From Rhizobium sp. (GTDB lineage Bacteria; Pseudomonadota; Alphaproteobacteria; Rhizobiales; Rhizobiaceae): DNA of 8,966 bases. The DNA lies in assembly GCA_003501385.1 (NCBI GenBank), contig DNPN01000237.1, positions 8,088 through 17,053 of the forward strand, in the 5' to 3' direction. Positions 1 to 6,381 of this stretch are shown in pieces (within the stretch, counting starts at the first letter, position 1; each line of letters opens with the position of its first letter). The notes beneath the pieces are model-generated. The model was given only the letters and a program-made list of their open reading frames with translations, ran no database searches and was not told the DNA's origin. Made by a program: the position numbers and the translations under genes.

Positions 1-505
1 CCTTGTGCTTGTGGTGCATTTCCAGCACTTCAATGTCCCAGCCCGCCGCATCCAGCGCTTTTGCGGCCTGCTGCACCAGAACCGAGAGCAGATTGACGCC
101 AAGGCTCATATTGCCGGATTTGACCAGACGCGCATGGCGCGATGCTGCCTCAAACTTCACCTGATCCGCGTCCGAGCAGCCGGTGGTGCCAATCACATGC
201 ACAATGCGGGCCTGGGCGGCAAGTGCGGAAAATTCAACCGAGGTCTCTGGTTTGGTAAAATCAATCACACCATCGGCATGAACAAAGGCGGCGAGCGCAT
301 CATCGGTGACGGGAACACCCAAAGGCCCGAGCCCTGCCAATTCACCAGCATCCTTGCCAATCGAGGCCGAGCCGGGACGACCCACGGCAGCATGCAAAAC
401 AGCACCCTCTGTCTGCGCAATAATGCGGATGATCGCTTGCCCCATGCGGCCGCTTGCGCCCACCACCACCAGTTTCATCGGCCCTGTGCCGCCCGCTGTT
501 ACCAT
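1..505 (-). CDS. dapB: 4-hydroxy-tetrahydrodipicolinate reductase (DapB), 3' part missing
   Basis: DapB is the cytoplasmic NAD(P)H-dependent reductase that converts 4-hydroxy-tetrahydrodipicolinate to tetrahydrodipicolinate on the route to diaminopimelate and lysine. The first 168 codons are present. The Rossmann nucleotide-binding motif GASGRMG lies at residues 16-22, the GTTG motif at 106-109, and SGNMSLGVN at 130-138. The HHKHK motif at 164-168 matches the catalytic His/Lys motif of E. coli DapB (His159, Lys163), so the window stops right on the catalytic lysine; about 100 residues should follow. The ATG at 505 is preferred because GGAG sits 9 bases before it; an in-frame ATG at 478 (MKLVVVGAS) would remove nine residues that the fold does not need. 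It lies 30 bp downstream of glk on the same strand and is probably cotranscribed with mgsA-glk. Identification is firm; the exact start is less so. Confidence 0.95.
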   Translation of the reverse strand, partial: MVTAGGTGPMKLVVVGASGRMGQAIIRIIAQTEGAVLHAAVGRPGSASIGKDAGELAGLGPLGVPVTDDALAAFVHADGVIDFTKPETSVEFSALAAQARIVHVIGTTGCSDADQVKFEAASRHARLVKSGNMSLGVNLLSVLVQQAAKALDAAGWDIEVLEMHHKHK

Positions 506-535
506 GGTTTCAGTCTCCAGTTCAGATATTTCGTC

Positions 536-1588
536 TCAGCGGGTCCAGCGGCGACCTTCTTGCCGCACGCCGAATTTATCCGGTGTGCGGGCATAGGCTG
601 CAAGCCCAAACAGTGCCGCTTGCGGATGGGCGACCACAAAAGTTGGAATGGTTTTCATCATCGCCGTGTGCGGGGCCTTGTCTTCAAACGCGGCGCGGAA
701 CACCGGGCTTTGCAGCAGAGGCGCAATCTTTTGGGAAATACCACCCGACAGGAACACGCCGCCACGGGCCATGAACACCAGCGCCATATCGCCTGCCAAA
801 CGGCCCAGATAGGTCACAAACAGCGTCATGGTTTCCACGGCCACCGCATCTGTTCCGTTCAGTGCGTGCGAGGTCACATCCGCCGGGTCTGTCCATTGCG
901 GCGCAACGCCATCGGCTTTACAGATCGCGTTGTAGAGATGAAGGATGCCGCGACCACAAAGGATTTGCTCGCCGGAAATGCGGCCTTCAATGGTGTCGAT
1001 ATGGGGAAAAATCTGCCAGTCGCGCTCGCTGCGTGGCCCCAGATCCACATGGCCGCCTTCACCGGGAACCGGAAACCATTTGTGCTGCGTATAGAGAAGG
1101 CCACCCACGCCCAAGCCCGTGCCCGGCCCGAGAATGACCCGCGAACCGACCATAGGCTCTCTCCGCTCACCAATCGGTGCGCTGTCTTCAATCGGCAGCG
1201 AGGCTGCGGCCAGCGCCTGCGCCTCAAAATCATTGACCACCAGCACATCGGTAAAGCCAAGCGTTTCAATCATCACCTTGGGCCGGATCACCCATGGGCA
1301 ATTGGTCAGCGGAATTTCATCATCCTTGATCGGGCCTGCCACGGCCAGAATGGCCGAGCGCGGCTTAATCTCGCTCTGATCCAGAATCCGCTCTTTCAGC
1401 GCCTGATCAATGGTGGGAAAATCTGCCGTGTGAATATTGGCAAATTCTTTGGGGGCTGCTTCTGCGTCCGTCAAAATCCAGAACCGGGCATTGGTGCCAC
1501 CAATATCGCCAACCAGAACCGGAAAGGGGAGGTGGTCATTTTCAACAGGCTGAGATTCAATTGGTGTGGGCATCGAAGAATCCATCAT
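536..1588 (-). CDS. glk: Glucokinase (E. coli Glk family)
   Basis: This cytoplasmic enzyme phosphorylates glucose with ATP to glucose 6-phosphate, feeding the Entner-Doudoroff or pentose phosphate routes. The protein is 350 residues, typical for the family plus a short N-terminal extension. Visible motifs are GDIGGTNARF (27-36, phosphate binding), VVNDFEA with the catalytic base Asp120, GPGTGLG (154-160), and GEGGH (176-180). Glu177, His180 and Glu207 fall at the same spacing as the E. coli Glk sugar ligands Glu157, His160 and Glu187, and Asp120 corresponds to Asp100. GGVFLSGGIS (276-285) is the adenosine-site motif. It is not a ROK-family kinase: the cysteine-rich zinc motif is absent. The start is uncertain: neither ATG 1588 nor the in-frame ATG at 1573 (MPTPIES) has a good ribosome binding site, though 1573 has a weak GGA 7 bases upstream. 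It starts 23 bp after mgsA and ends 30 bp before dapB. Confidence 0.96.
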   Translation of the reverse strand: MMDSSMPTPIESQPVENDHLPFPVLVGDIGGTNARFWILTDAEAAPKEFANIHTADFPTIDQALKERILDQSEIKPRSAILAVAGPIKDDEIPLTNCPWVIRPKVMIETLGFTDVLVVNDFEAQALAAASLPIEDSAPIGERREPMVGSRVILGPGTGLGVGGLLYTQHKWFPVPGEGGHVDLGPRSERDWQIFPHIDTIEGRISGEQILCGRGILHLYNAICKADGVAPQWTDPADVTSHALNGTDAVAVETMTLFVTYLGRLAGDMALVFMARGGVFLSGGISQKIAPLLQSPVFRAAFEDKAPHTAMMKTIPTFVVAHPQAALFGLAAYARTPDKFGVRQEGRRWTR

Positions 1589-1611
1589 TCGCCGCGCTGG
1601 CGTATTTGTCG

Positions 1612-1992
1612 TTAACGGGCAATCGCTGGCAACAGAATTTCGGCTGTCGCCCGGTTCAGCGCCATCGGCGTATCATAAAGGATGGCCAATCGCATCAATG
1701 CTTTTACATCAACGTCATGGGGCATAGGGGTGAGCGGATCAACAAAAAATACCAGAAGGGCCACTTCTTCTTGCGCAATCATCGCGCCGATCTGTTGATC
1801 GCCACCCAGAGGGCCGCTTTTCATACGGGTGACATTCAGCCTGGGGCAGGCTTCCTGCACTTGGCCGCCGGTGGTGCCGGTGGCGACAATTTGCCAAGGC
1901 TCCAGAGCATTCTGATGATGGCGGGCAAAATCCGCCATCTGCTCCTTCATCTTGTCATGGGCAATCAGCGCGATTTTTTTGCGCTCCGTCAT
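1612..1992 (-). CDS. mgsA: Methylglyoxal synthase
   Basis: Methylglyoxal synthase converts dihydroxyacetone phosphate to methylglyoxal and phosphate in the cytoplasm, a bypass of lower glycolysis used when sugar phosphates accumulate or phosphate is short. The protein is 126 residues, slightly shorter than the E. coli enzyme (about 152). All catalytic and phosphate-binding positions seen in E. coli MgsA are present at constant offsets: His12 and Asp13 (IAHDKMK), Asp65 (SGPLGGDQQIGA), Asp85 (FFVDPL), His92 and Asp95 (PHDVDVKALMR). The ATGTTGG motif is at residues 37-43. The ATG at 1992 has a very strong ribosome binding site, GGGAGGGG at 2004-1997. It appears to be the first gene of an mgsA-glk-dapB cluster. 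The link to glucokinase makes sense as control of sugar-phosphate flux, but that is inference. A run of seven A's covers codons 5-7; the frame is intact as written. Confidence 0.97.
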   Translation of the reverse strand: MTERKKIALIAHDKMKEQMADFARHHQNALEPWQIVATGTTGGQVQEACPRLNVTRMKSGPLGGDQQIGAMIAQEEVALLVFFVDPLTPMPHDVDVKALMRLAILYDTPMALNRATAEILLPAIAR

Positions 1993-1996
1993 GCAT

Positions 1997-2004
1997 CCCC
2001 TCCC
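1997..2004 (-). promoter_or_regulatory. Ribosome binding site of mgsA
   Basis: Read on the minus strand this is GGGAGGGG, ending four bases before the ATG at 1992 (GGAGG core with six bases of spacing). It is among the strongest ribosome binding sites in the window and fixes the mgsA start. It fits mgsA being the head of its operon. A TATAAG hexamer lies a short way upstream on the minus strand, but no convincing -35 element is placed correctly, so no promoter is annotated. Confidence 0.75.
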
Positions 2005-2053
2005 GGAATTTCAATCGATTTGAACCCTCTTATATCAAGGTTACGGCTTAAGA

Positions 2054-2085
2054 AAAGCCTTGGCCGCAGAAGAGATCAAGGCTTT
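2054..2085 (-). terminator. Probable terminator of mepA, overlapping its stop codon
   Basis: On the minus strand a perfect 9-bp inverted repeat, AAAGCCTTG / CAAGGCTTT (arms at 2085-2077 and 2062-2054), encloses a 14-base loop and runs into TTTTCTT. The first arm contains the last mepA codons and its TGA stop (2078-2076). On the plus strand no T-tract follows, so the element would act on mepA transcription, separating mepA from mgsA. The stem is AT-rich at its base and the loop is long, so efficiency is uncertain. Confidence 0.5.
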
Positions 2086-3110
2086 GGTCCACCCACGTCT
2101 TCGGATGGTAAATTGGGATCATCCGGGGTTGCTGCCGCCGCTTTCACGGGCACCGCTCCCGGATTGGTATAGGCTGCGGGTCCGCCATAGGTGGCCTGCT
2201 TTTCACTGGATACCGCAGGCGCATTCAAAATGGCAGCGCACGCCTTGGGCAAATCAGACACCATCACCGGGCGGGGTGGTGGGGCGGGCTTGGCATTGGG
2301 GTCTTTTTTCTTTGGCTCCCAAGGCTCTTTGGTAAACCACCATGCCAAAGATTTATCGCAGCCATCGCCCTGACCAATCGCGGCCTGTGGCTTGCAATTG
2401 GTGGCACCCGGCGGGCAGAACAGGCGGATATGAAAATGGGCGTCGTGGCCATACATCGGGCGAATCTTGCCCATAAAGGTGCGGTCACCCGTCCAGGAGT
2501 CGCACAGCTTTTTCTTGATGGTTGGGTTGACGAAAATGCGCTGCACCTGCGGATAGCTGGCCGCCAGCATCAACAGCTTTGCCTGTGCAGGCGTCCATGT
2601 CTGCGGGTTGATGGTCAGAAACTGGTCTTTCAGGATCATCGAGGTAAACGGCAGGTCTTCGCGCTGCTGCACGGTGAGGCGCTTGGCAGGCATGGGCGTC
2701 AACCAGATATCGGCATCCATGCCGATCTGATGCGAGGCGTGGCCACTGGCCATTGGCCCACCGCGTGGCTGGGCAATATCGCCCACCAGCAGGCCGGGCC
2801 AGCCGATCTTGGTGGCATCGCGCGACAATTGTTCAATGAAGGCAATGGTGCGCGGATTGCCCCAGCGACGATTGCGCGACAGGCGCATGGCCTGCCATGT
2901 CGGGCCATCGGTGGGCAGGGCAACTGCGCCGCTCATGCAGCCTTTGGCATAAAATCCTTCCGGTGTGGCTGTGCCTGCGGTGGGAAGTTGAACGGCTCCA
3001 AAGGCCTGTTTGGCGGGCTGGTCGGCAACGGCGTCATGAAACCCGACCATCGACATCAGGAGGGCAAGGCTCATCGTTATGGCGCTGATGGATGTGGAAG
3101 ATTTGGCCAA
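2076..3110 (-). CDS. mepA: Penicillin-insensitive murein endopeptidase (MepA, M74 family)
   Basis: MepA is a periplasmic zinc peptidase; the E. coli enzyme cuts D-alanyl-diaminopimelate and diaminopimelate-diaminopimelate cross-links in peptidoglycan. The protein has 344 residues. Residues 1-29 form a signal peptide (basic start, hydrophobic stretch about 9-24, AVA before Asp30). GHASHQIGMDADIW (123-136) and GHDAHFHIRLFCPPG (221-235) hold the active site: His127, Asp134 and His227 match the E. coli zinc ligands His113, Asp120 and His211, and His222 and His225 match His206 and His209. Six cysteines after the signal peptide (58, 203, 232, 239, 251, 291) could form disulfides. The protein is about 70 residues longer than E. 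coli MepA, mostly in a lysine/proline-rich tail after residue 265. The start is TTG: an in-frame TGA lies one codon upstream and GAGGTGAC is ideally placed. It is divergent from the yej-type operon, suggesting a shared cell-wall role. Confidence 0.95.
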   Translation of the reverse strand: MAKSSTSISAITMSLALLMSMVGFHDAVADQPAKQAFGAVQLPTAGTATPEGFYAKGCMSGAVALPTDGPTWQAMRLSRNRRWGNPRTIAFIEQLSRDATKIGWPGLLVGDIAQPRGGPMASGHASHQIGMDADIWLTPMPAKRLTVQQREDLPFTSMILKDQFLTINPQTWTPAQAKLLMLAASYPQVQRIFVNPTIKKKLCDSWTGDRTFMGKIRPMYGHDAHFHIRLFCPPGATNCKPQAAIGQGDGCDKSLAWWFTKEPWEPKKKDPNAKPAPPPRPVMVSDLPKACAAILNAPAVSSEKQATYGGPAAYTNPGAVPVKAAAATPDDPNLPSEDVGGPKP

Positions 3111-3112
3111 AA

Positions 3113-3120
3113 GTCACCTC
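3113..3120 (-). promoter_or_regulatory. Ribosome binding site fixing a TTG start for mepA
   Basis: The minus strand reads GAGGTGAC, two bases before TTG at 3110-3108; the GAGG core is six bases from the start codon. An in-frame TGA (3116-3114) inside this stretch excludes any earlier start. The next in-frame ATGs (codons 13 and 20) would cut into the signal peptide's hydrophobic core and have no such site, so TTG is the best-supported start. Confidence 0.8.
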
Positions 3121-3282
3121 GGATTGGCAATGAACTGTGATTCTCTTGTGCCAGAACCTAGACGGAATAAGGGCTTCGGTGAATTGGCATTTTTCAACCA
3201 TCCGGCTTTTCGCGTGGATGTGATGACAATCGCCTGTCTTTCGCCCTGAATTATCGTAGACTAAACGACAAATCAGCAGTTT

Positions 3283-3296
3283 GCATTTCGAAATGC
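3283..3296. repeat. Perfect 14-bp palindrome upstream of the binding-protein gene
   Basis: GCATTTCGAAATGC equals its own reverse complement. It abuts the GGGGG ribosome binding site (3297-3301) and ends ten bases before the ATG at 3307. The symmetry without a spacer is that of an operator for a dimeric regulator. In RNA it could also form a short five-pair hairpin with a four-base loop beside the ribosome binding site. No regulator is encoded in the window and I do not recognise the site as a named box. Confidence 0.5.
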
Positions 3297-3306
3297 GGGG
3301 GTATTC

Positions 3307-5172
3307 ATGACTGTCATGCGCGTTGGTGCGAGTTTTCTCGCGCTGTTCTTGAGCCTTTGTGCCGGACAGGTGGCTGCGCAAGAACTGCAATGGCGGCATG
3401 CCATTGGCGTGATTGAAGCCCCGAAATACCCTCAAGGCTTTGCGCATTTCAACTATGTCAATGTGGATGCGCCGAAAGTGGGCGAGCTTACTCAGGCATC
3501 AATCGAGACAACGTTTGACACCTTCAATCCGGTGGCGGGCAAGGGGCAATTGGCCGATGGCGTTCTGGTTTTGCTGTCATCGCCGCAGGGTGCATCGCTG
3601 GTGACGGAAACGCTGTTGAAATCCTCACTGGATGAGGATGGCGTGAGTTACGGGCTGCTGGCTGAAGCGCTGGCCTATCCCGATGATTATTCCTTCGTCA
3701 AATTCCGGCTGCGCCCTGAGGCCAAATGGGCCGATGGCCAGCCTGTGACGCCGGATGATGTGGTGTTTAGCTTTGAGAAGTTCAAAGAGCTGAACCCGGC
3801 AGCCTTCACCTACTATAGCCATGTGGTGAAAGCCGAAAAAACCGGCGAGCGCGAGGTGACATTTACGTTTGATCAAAAAGGCAACAAGGAACTGCCCGCG
3901 ATTGTCGGGCAGATGGATATTGTGCCTAAGCATTGGTGGGAGGCAAACGGCCCGGACGGCAAGCCGCGCGATATTTCCAAAACCACGCTGGAGCCGATTA
4001 TGGGATCGGGGCCTTATCGGATTGCCTCGTTTTCGCCGGGTGCCACTGTTCGCTATGAACTGCGGGACGATTATTGGGGCAAGACCCTCAATGTGAATGT
4101 CGGCTACAACAATTTCAAAGCGATGATCTATACCTACTACACCGATGACAACGTGGCCTTTGAGAGTTTTCGCTCAGGAGCCACCGATCTGTGGCTAGAA
4201 AACTCTGCCATGCGCTGGACCCGCTCCTATGATTTTCCGGCGGTCAAGGAAGGCAAGATCAAGCGCGAACAGATTGCCAATGACTATAAAAAACGTGGCT
4301 TGATGATGGGCTTTTTTCTCAACACACGCCGGGATCAGTTCAAGGATGTGAATGTTCGAAAAGCGCTCAACTATGCCTTTGATTTTGAAGAGTTGAACCG
4401 CACCGTTTTTTTTGGTCTTTATAAGCGCATCGATAGCTATTTCTATGGGTCGGAGCTGGCCGCCAAAGGCTTGCCTGAGGGCAAGGAGCTGGAGATTCTG
4501 AACGCCATCAAGCAAGATGTGCCGCCGGAGGTGTTTACCACCGAATACCATAATCCTGTGGGTGGTGAGCCGGAAAAGCAGCGCAACAATCTGCGCACCG
4601 CCATCGCGCTGTTTGCCAAGGCTGGCTATGAACTGCGCGGCAATCAGATGGTGTCGAAAGCAACGGGCAAGCCATTTACCTTTGAAATTTTGCTGGATGG
4701 CCCGATCCTTGAGCGCGTGGCGCTTCCTTACGCCAATAATCTCAAGAAAATCGGTGTTCAGGTCAATGTCCGCACGGTGGATTCGGCTCAGTTCACCAGC
4801 CGTATGCGCCAGTTTGATTATGATGCCGTCTATTATGGTGCCGCTCAGTCGTCCAATCCGGGCAATGAACAGCGTGATTACTGGGGGGCAGCAGCAGCAG
4901 ACCAGCCCGGATCGCGGAATTATGCGGGCGTCAAGGATAAGGCGGTGGATGCTCTGGTTCAGCAGATCATTTTTGCCAAAGACCGTGACACCCTCATTCC
5001 GACAGTTCACGCGCTTGACCGTCTGCTGTTGGCCGGGGCCTATGTTGTGCCGTCTTATACGCGTGGGGAAGTGTGGTTTGCCTATTGGGACAAATTTGCC
5101 CATCCTGCCAATTTGCCAGATTACTCCTCTGGCTTCCCGGACATCTGGTGGTCAAAAGCCACCCCGCAATGA
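3307..5172 (+). CDS. yejA: Periplasmic peptide-binding protein of a Yej-type ABC importer (YejA/YepA-like)
   Basis: This is the solute-binding protein (SBP_bac_5 family) that captures peptide-like substrates in the periplasm and delivers them to the YejBE permease. The protein is 621 residues, near the roughly 600 usual for YejA. Residues 1-24 form a signal peptide with a VAA cleavage site before Gln25. The mature start has the YejA-type pattern QELQWRHAIG and, around 42-60, FAHFNYVNVDAPKVGELTQA; later family landmarks are WADGQPVTPDDVVFSFEKF (about 139-157) and MGSGPYRIASF (about 234-244). The ATG at 3307 follows GGGGG with five bases of spacing. Known Yej systems import microcin C in E. coli and plant NCR peptides in Sinorhizobium; in Agrobacterium the paralogue YepA with YejBEF imports muropeptides. 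Which of the two this is cannot be settled by eye. An eight-T run lies at residues 367-369 with the frame intact on both sides. Confidence 0.92.
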   Translation: MTVMRVGASFLALFLSLCAGQVAAQELQWRHAIGVIEAPKYPQGFAHFNYVNVDAPKVGELTQASIETTFDTFNPVAGKGQLADGVLVLLSSPQGASLVTETLLKSSLDEDGVSYGLLAEALAYPDDYSFVKFRLRPEAKWADGQPVTPDDVVFSFEKFKELNPAAFTYYSHVVKAEKTGEREVTFTFDQKGNKELPAIVGQMDIVPKHWWEANGPDGKPRDISKTTLEPIMGSGPYRIASFSPGATVRYELRDDYWGKTLNVNVGYNNFKAMIYTYYTDDNVAFESFRSGATDLWLENSAMRWTRSYDFPAVKEGKIKREQIANDYKKRGLMMGFFLNTRRDQFKDVNVRKALNYAFDFEELNRTVFFGLYKRIDSYFYGSELAAKGLPEGKELEILNAIKQDVPPEVFTTEYHNPVGGEPEKQRNNLRTAIALFAKAGYELRGNQMVSKATGKPFTFEILLDGPILERVALPYANNLKKIGVQVNVRTVDSAQFTSRMRQFDYDAVYYGAAQSSNPGNEQRDYWGAAAADQPGSRNYAGVKDKAVDALVQQIIFAKDRDTLIPTVHALDRLLLAGAYVVPSYTRGEVWFAYWDKFAHPANLPDYSSGFPDIWWSKATPQ

Positions 5173-5292
5173 CCAAAGCTTTGCAGGCGGCGCTCTAACC
5201 GTTACCAATAGGCACATCGAATCAGGCGTATCAAAAAGGATCAATGGATTGGCAAAGCGGCATGGCATGGCAACATCGGGAGTGGTTGACTG
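5173..5292 (+). other. 120-bp gap between binding-protein and permease genes
   Basis: The other operon junctions overlap, but this one is 120 bp with no supported ORF. It holds a small palindrome AAAGCTTT (5175-5182), distant 7-bp inverted arms GCTTTGC (5178-5184) and GCAAAGC (5252-5258), and the yejB ribosome binding site GGGAG (5278-5282). There is no clear stem with a T-tract. Such gaps often help express binding protein in excess of permease through RNA processing or attenuation, but nothing decisive is visible here. Confidence 0.4.
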
Positions 5293-6381
5293 ATGGGTGC
5301 TTATATCCTGCGGCGTCTGCTGCTGATGATTCCCACCATGGTTGGCATCATGGGCATTTCCTTTCTGGTCATTCAGTTTGCCCCCGGCGGTCCGGTGGAG
5401 CAGGTGGTGGCGCAGCTTTCCGGCCAAGGCGATAGCGCTGATCAACGCCTCTCTGGCGGTGGCGATATTACTGGCCAGAATGCGGGCAATGAAGGCTCCA
5501 ACTATCGTGGTGCGCAAGGCTTGGACCCCGACCTGATCAAGAAGCTGGAAAAGCAGTTTGGCTTTGATAAGCCGCCGCTCACCCGCTTTGCGGATATGAT
5601 GTGGAACTACATTCGCTTTGATTTTGGAGAGAGTTTTTTCCGCAACGCGTCGGTGCTCTCGATTATCGCCGATAAAATGCCGGTGTCGATCTCGCTGGGT
5701 GTGTGGGTGCTGATGCTGTCCTATGCCATTTCCATTCCGCTTGGCATTCGAAAAGCCGTCAAGGATGGCTCGACCTTTGATGTCTGGACTTCTGGCGTGA
5801 TTGTGGTGGGCTATGCGGTGCCGGGCTTTTTGTTTGGCATTTTGCTGATTGTGCTGTTTGCGGGTGGCTCGTTTTACAACTGGTTCCCGCTGCGCGGCTT
5901 AACGTCAGATAATTTTGCCGATCTGAGCTGGTGGCAGAAAATCATCGACTATTTCTGGCATCTCACCTTGCCACTCAGCGCCCTTTTGCTCTCGGCCTTT
6001 GCCACCACAACGCTTTTGACCAAGAATTCCTTCATTGATGAAATCAAGAAGCAATATGTGGTCACCGCCCGCGCCAAGGGGCTTTCCGAACATCGGGTGC
6101 TCTACGGCCATGTGTTTCGCAATGCCATGCTGATTGTGATTGCGGGTATTCCGGGTGCCTTCGTCGCGGCGTTTTTCACAGGGTCCTTGTTGATCGAAAA
6201 CATCTTTTCGCTCGATGGCTTGGGGCGGCTTGGCTATCTCTCCATCGTCAATCGCGATTATCCCATTGTGTTTGCCACGCTCTATATCTTCTCGCTGTTG
6301 GGGCTTGTGGTCGGGCTGGTGTCAGACCTGATCTACACTTGGATTGACCCGCGCATCGATTTTGACCGGAGGGATGTCTGA
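5293..6381 (+). CDS. yejB: Yej-type ABC transporter permease, YejB subunit
   Basis: YejB is one of the two inner-membrane permeases of the peptide importer, pairing with YejE to form the channel. The protein is 362 residues, normal for the family. It has the DppB/OppB-type N-terminus (YILRRLLLMIPTMVGIMGISF, first membrane span about 9-29), then a long periplasmic loop (about 30-130) containing a Gly/Asn-rich stretch at 53-75. Further spans are at roughly 131-151, 166-190, 221-242, 281-303 and 326-350. The EAA loop that contacts the ATPase is at about 254-279 (VVTARAKGLSEHRVLYGHVF within it). GGGAG ten bases before ATG supports the start. Its TGA shares one base with the yejE ATG (TGATG), a junction typical of translational coupling. 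Confidence 0.96.
   Translation: MGAYILRRLLLMIPTMVGIMGISFLVIQFAPGGPVEQVVAQLSGQGDSADQRLSGGGDITGQNAGNEGSNYRGAQGLDPDLIKKLEKQFGFDKPPLTRFADMMWNYIRFDFGESFFRNASVLSIIADKMPVSISLGVWVLMLSYAISIPLGIRKAVKDGSTFDVWTSGVIVVGYAVPGFLFGILLIVLFAGGSFYNWFPLRGLTSDNFADLSWWQKIIDYFWHLTLPLSALLLSAFATTTLLTKNSFIDEIKKQYVVTARAKGLSEHRVLYGHVFRNAMLIVIAGIPGAFVAAFFTGSLLIENIFSLDGLGRLGYLSIVNRDYPIVFATLYIFSLLGLVVGLVSDLIYTWIDPRIDFDRRDV

Larger units (their letters stand above)
3111..3306. promoter_or_regulatory. Divergent control region between mepA and the yej-type operon
   Basis: This 196-bp non-coding stretch must hold the promoters for both mepA (minus) and the binding-protein gene (plus). No hexamer pair fits a housekeeping consensus well: ATGACA at 3223-3228 and TAGACT at 3257-3262 are weak plus-strand candidates, and TTGAAA on the minus strand (complement of 3195-3200) lacks a good -10 partner. 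The standout element is the palindrome at 3283-3296, listed separately. No small ORF or RNA gene was recognised. Confidence 0.5.

Noticed and set aside
5..1615. A 536-codon open frame on the plus strand opposite dapB and glk
   Set aside because: It is rich in His, Arg and Cys with no recognisable domain, and lies fully antisense to two genes with intact catalytic motifs. It is a by-product of codon bias.
2005..2050. A promoter for mgsA based on TATAAG on the minus strand
   Set aside because: No acceptable -35 element lies 16-18 bases upstream, so the hexamer alone is not enough.
2430..3140. A 236-codon plus-strand open frame opposite mepA
   Set aside because: It overlaps the signal peptide and active site of mepA, and its predicted protein resembles no family.
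3143..3158. A possible sigma-54 promoter upstream of mepA (TGGCAC on the minus strand)
   Set aside because: The TGGCAC half is present, but the required TTGC-type element at the correct spacing is absent.
3349..3362. A lipoprotein signal in the binding protein (Cys18 after LSL)
   Set aside because: The residue before the cysteine is Leu rather than Gly, Ala or Ser, and a good VAA signal-peptidase I site follows at residue 24.
3034..3447. A 137-codon minus-strand open frame spanning the mepA/yejA intergenic region
   Set aside because: It overlaps both mepA and yejA starts in other frames, lacks a ribosome binding site, and its composition does not look like a protein.
4195..5103. A 302-codon minus-strand open frame opposite yejA
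   Set aside because: It is antisense to a full-length solute-binding protein, has no plausible ribosome binding site or family signature, and is best explained by codon bias.
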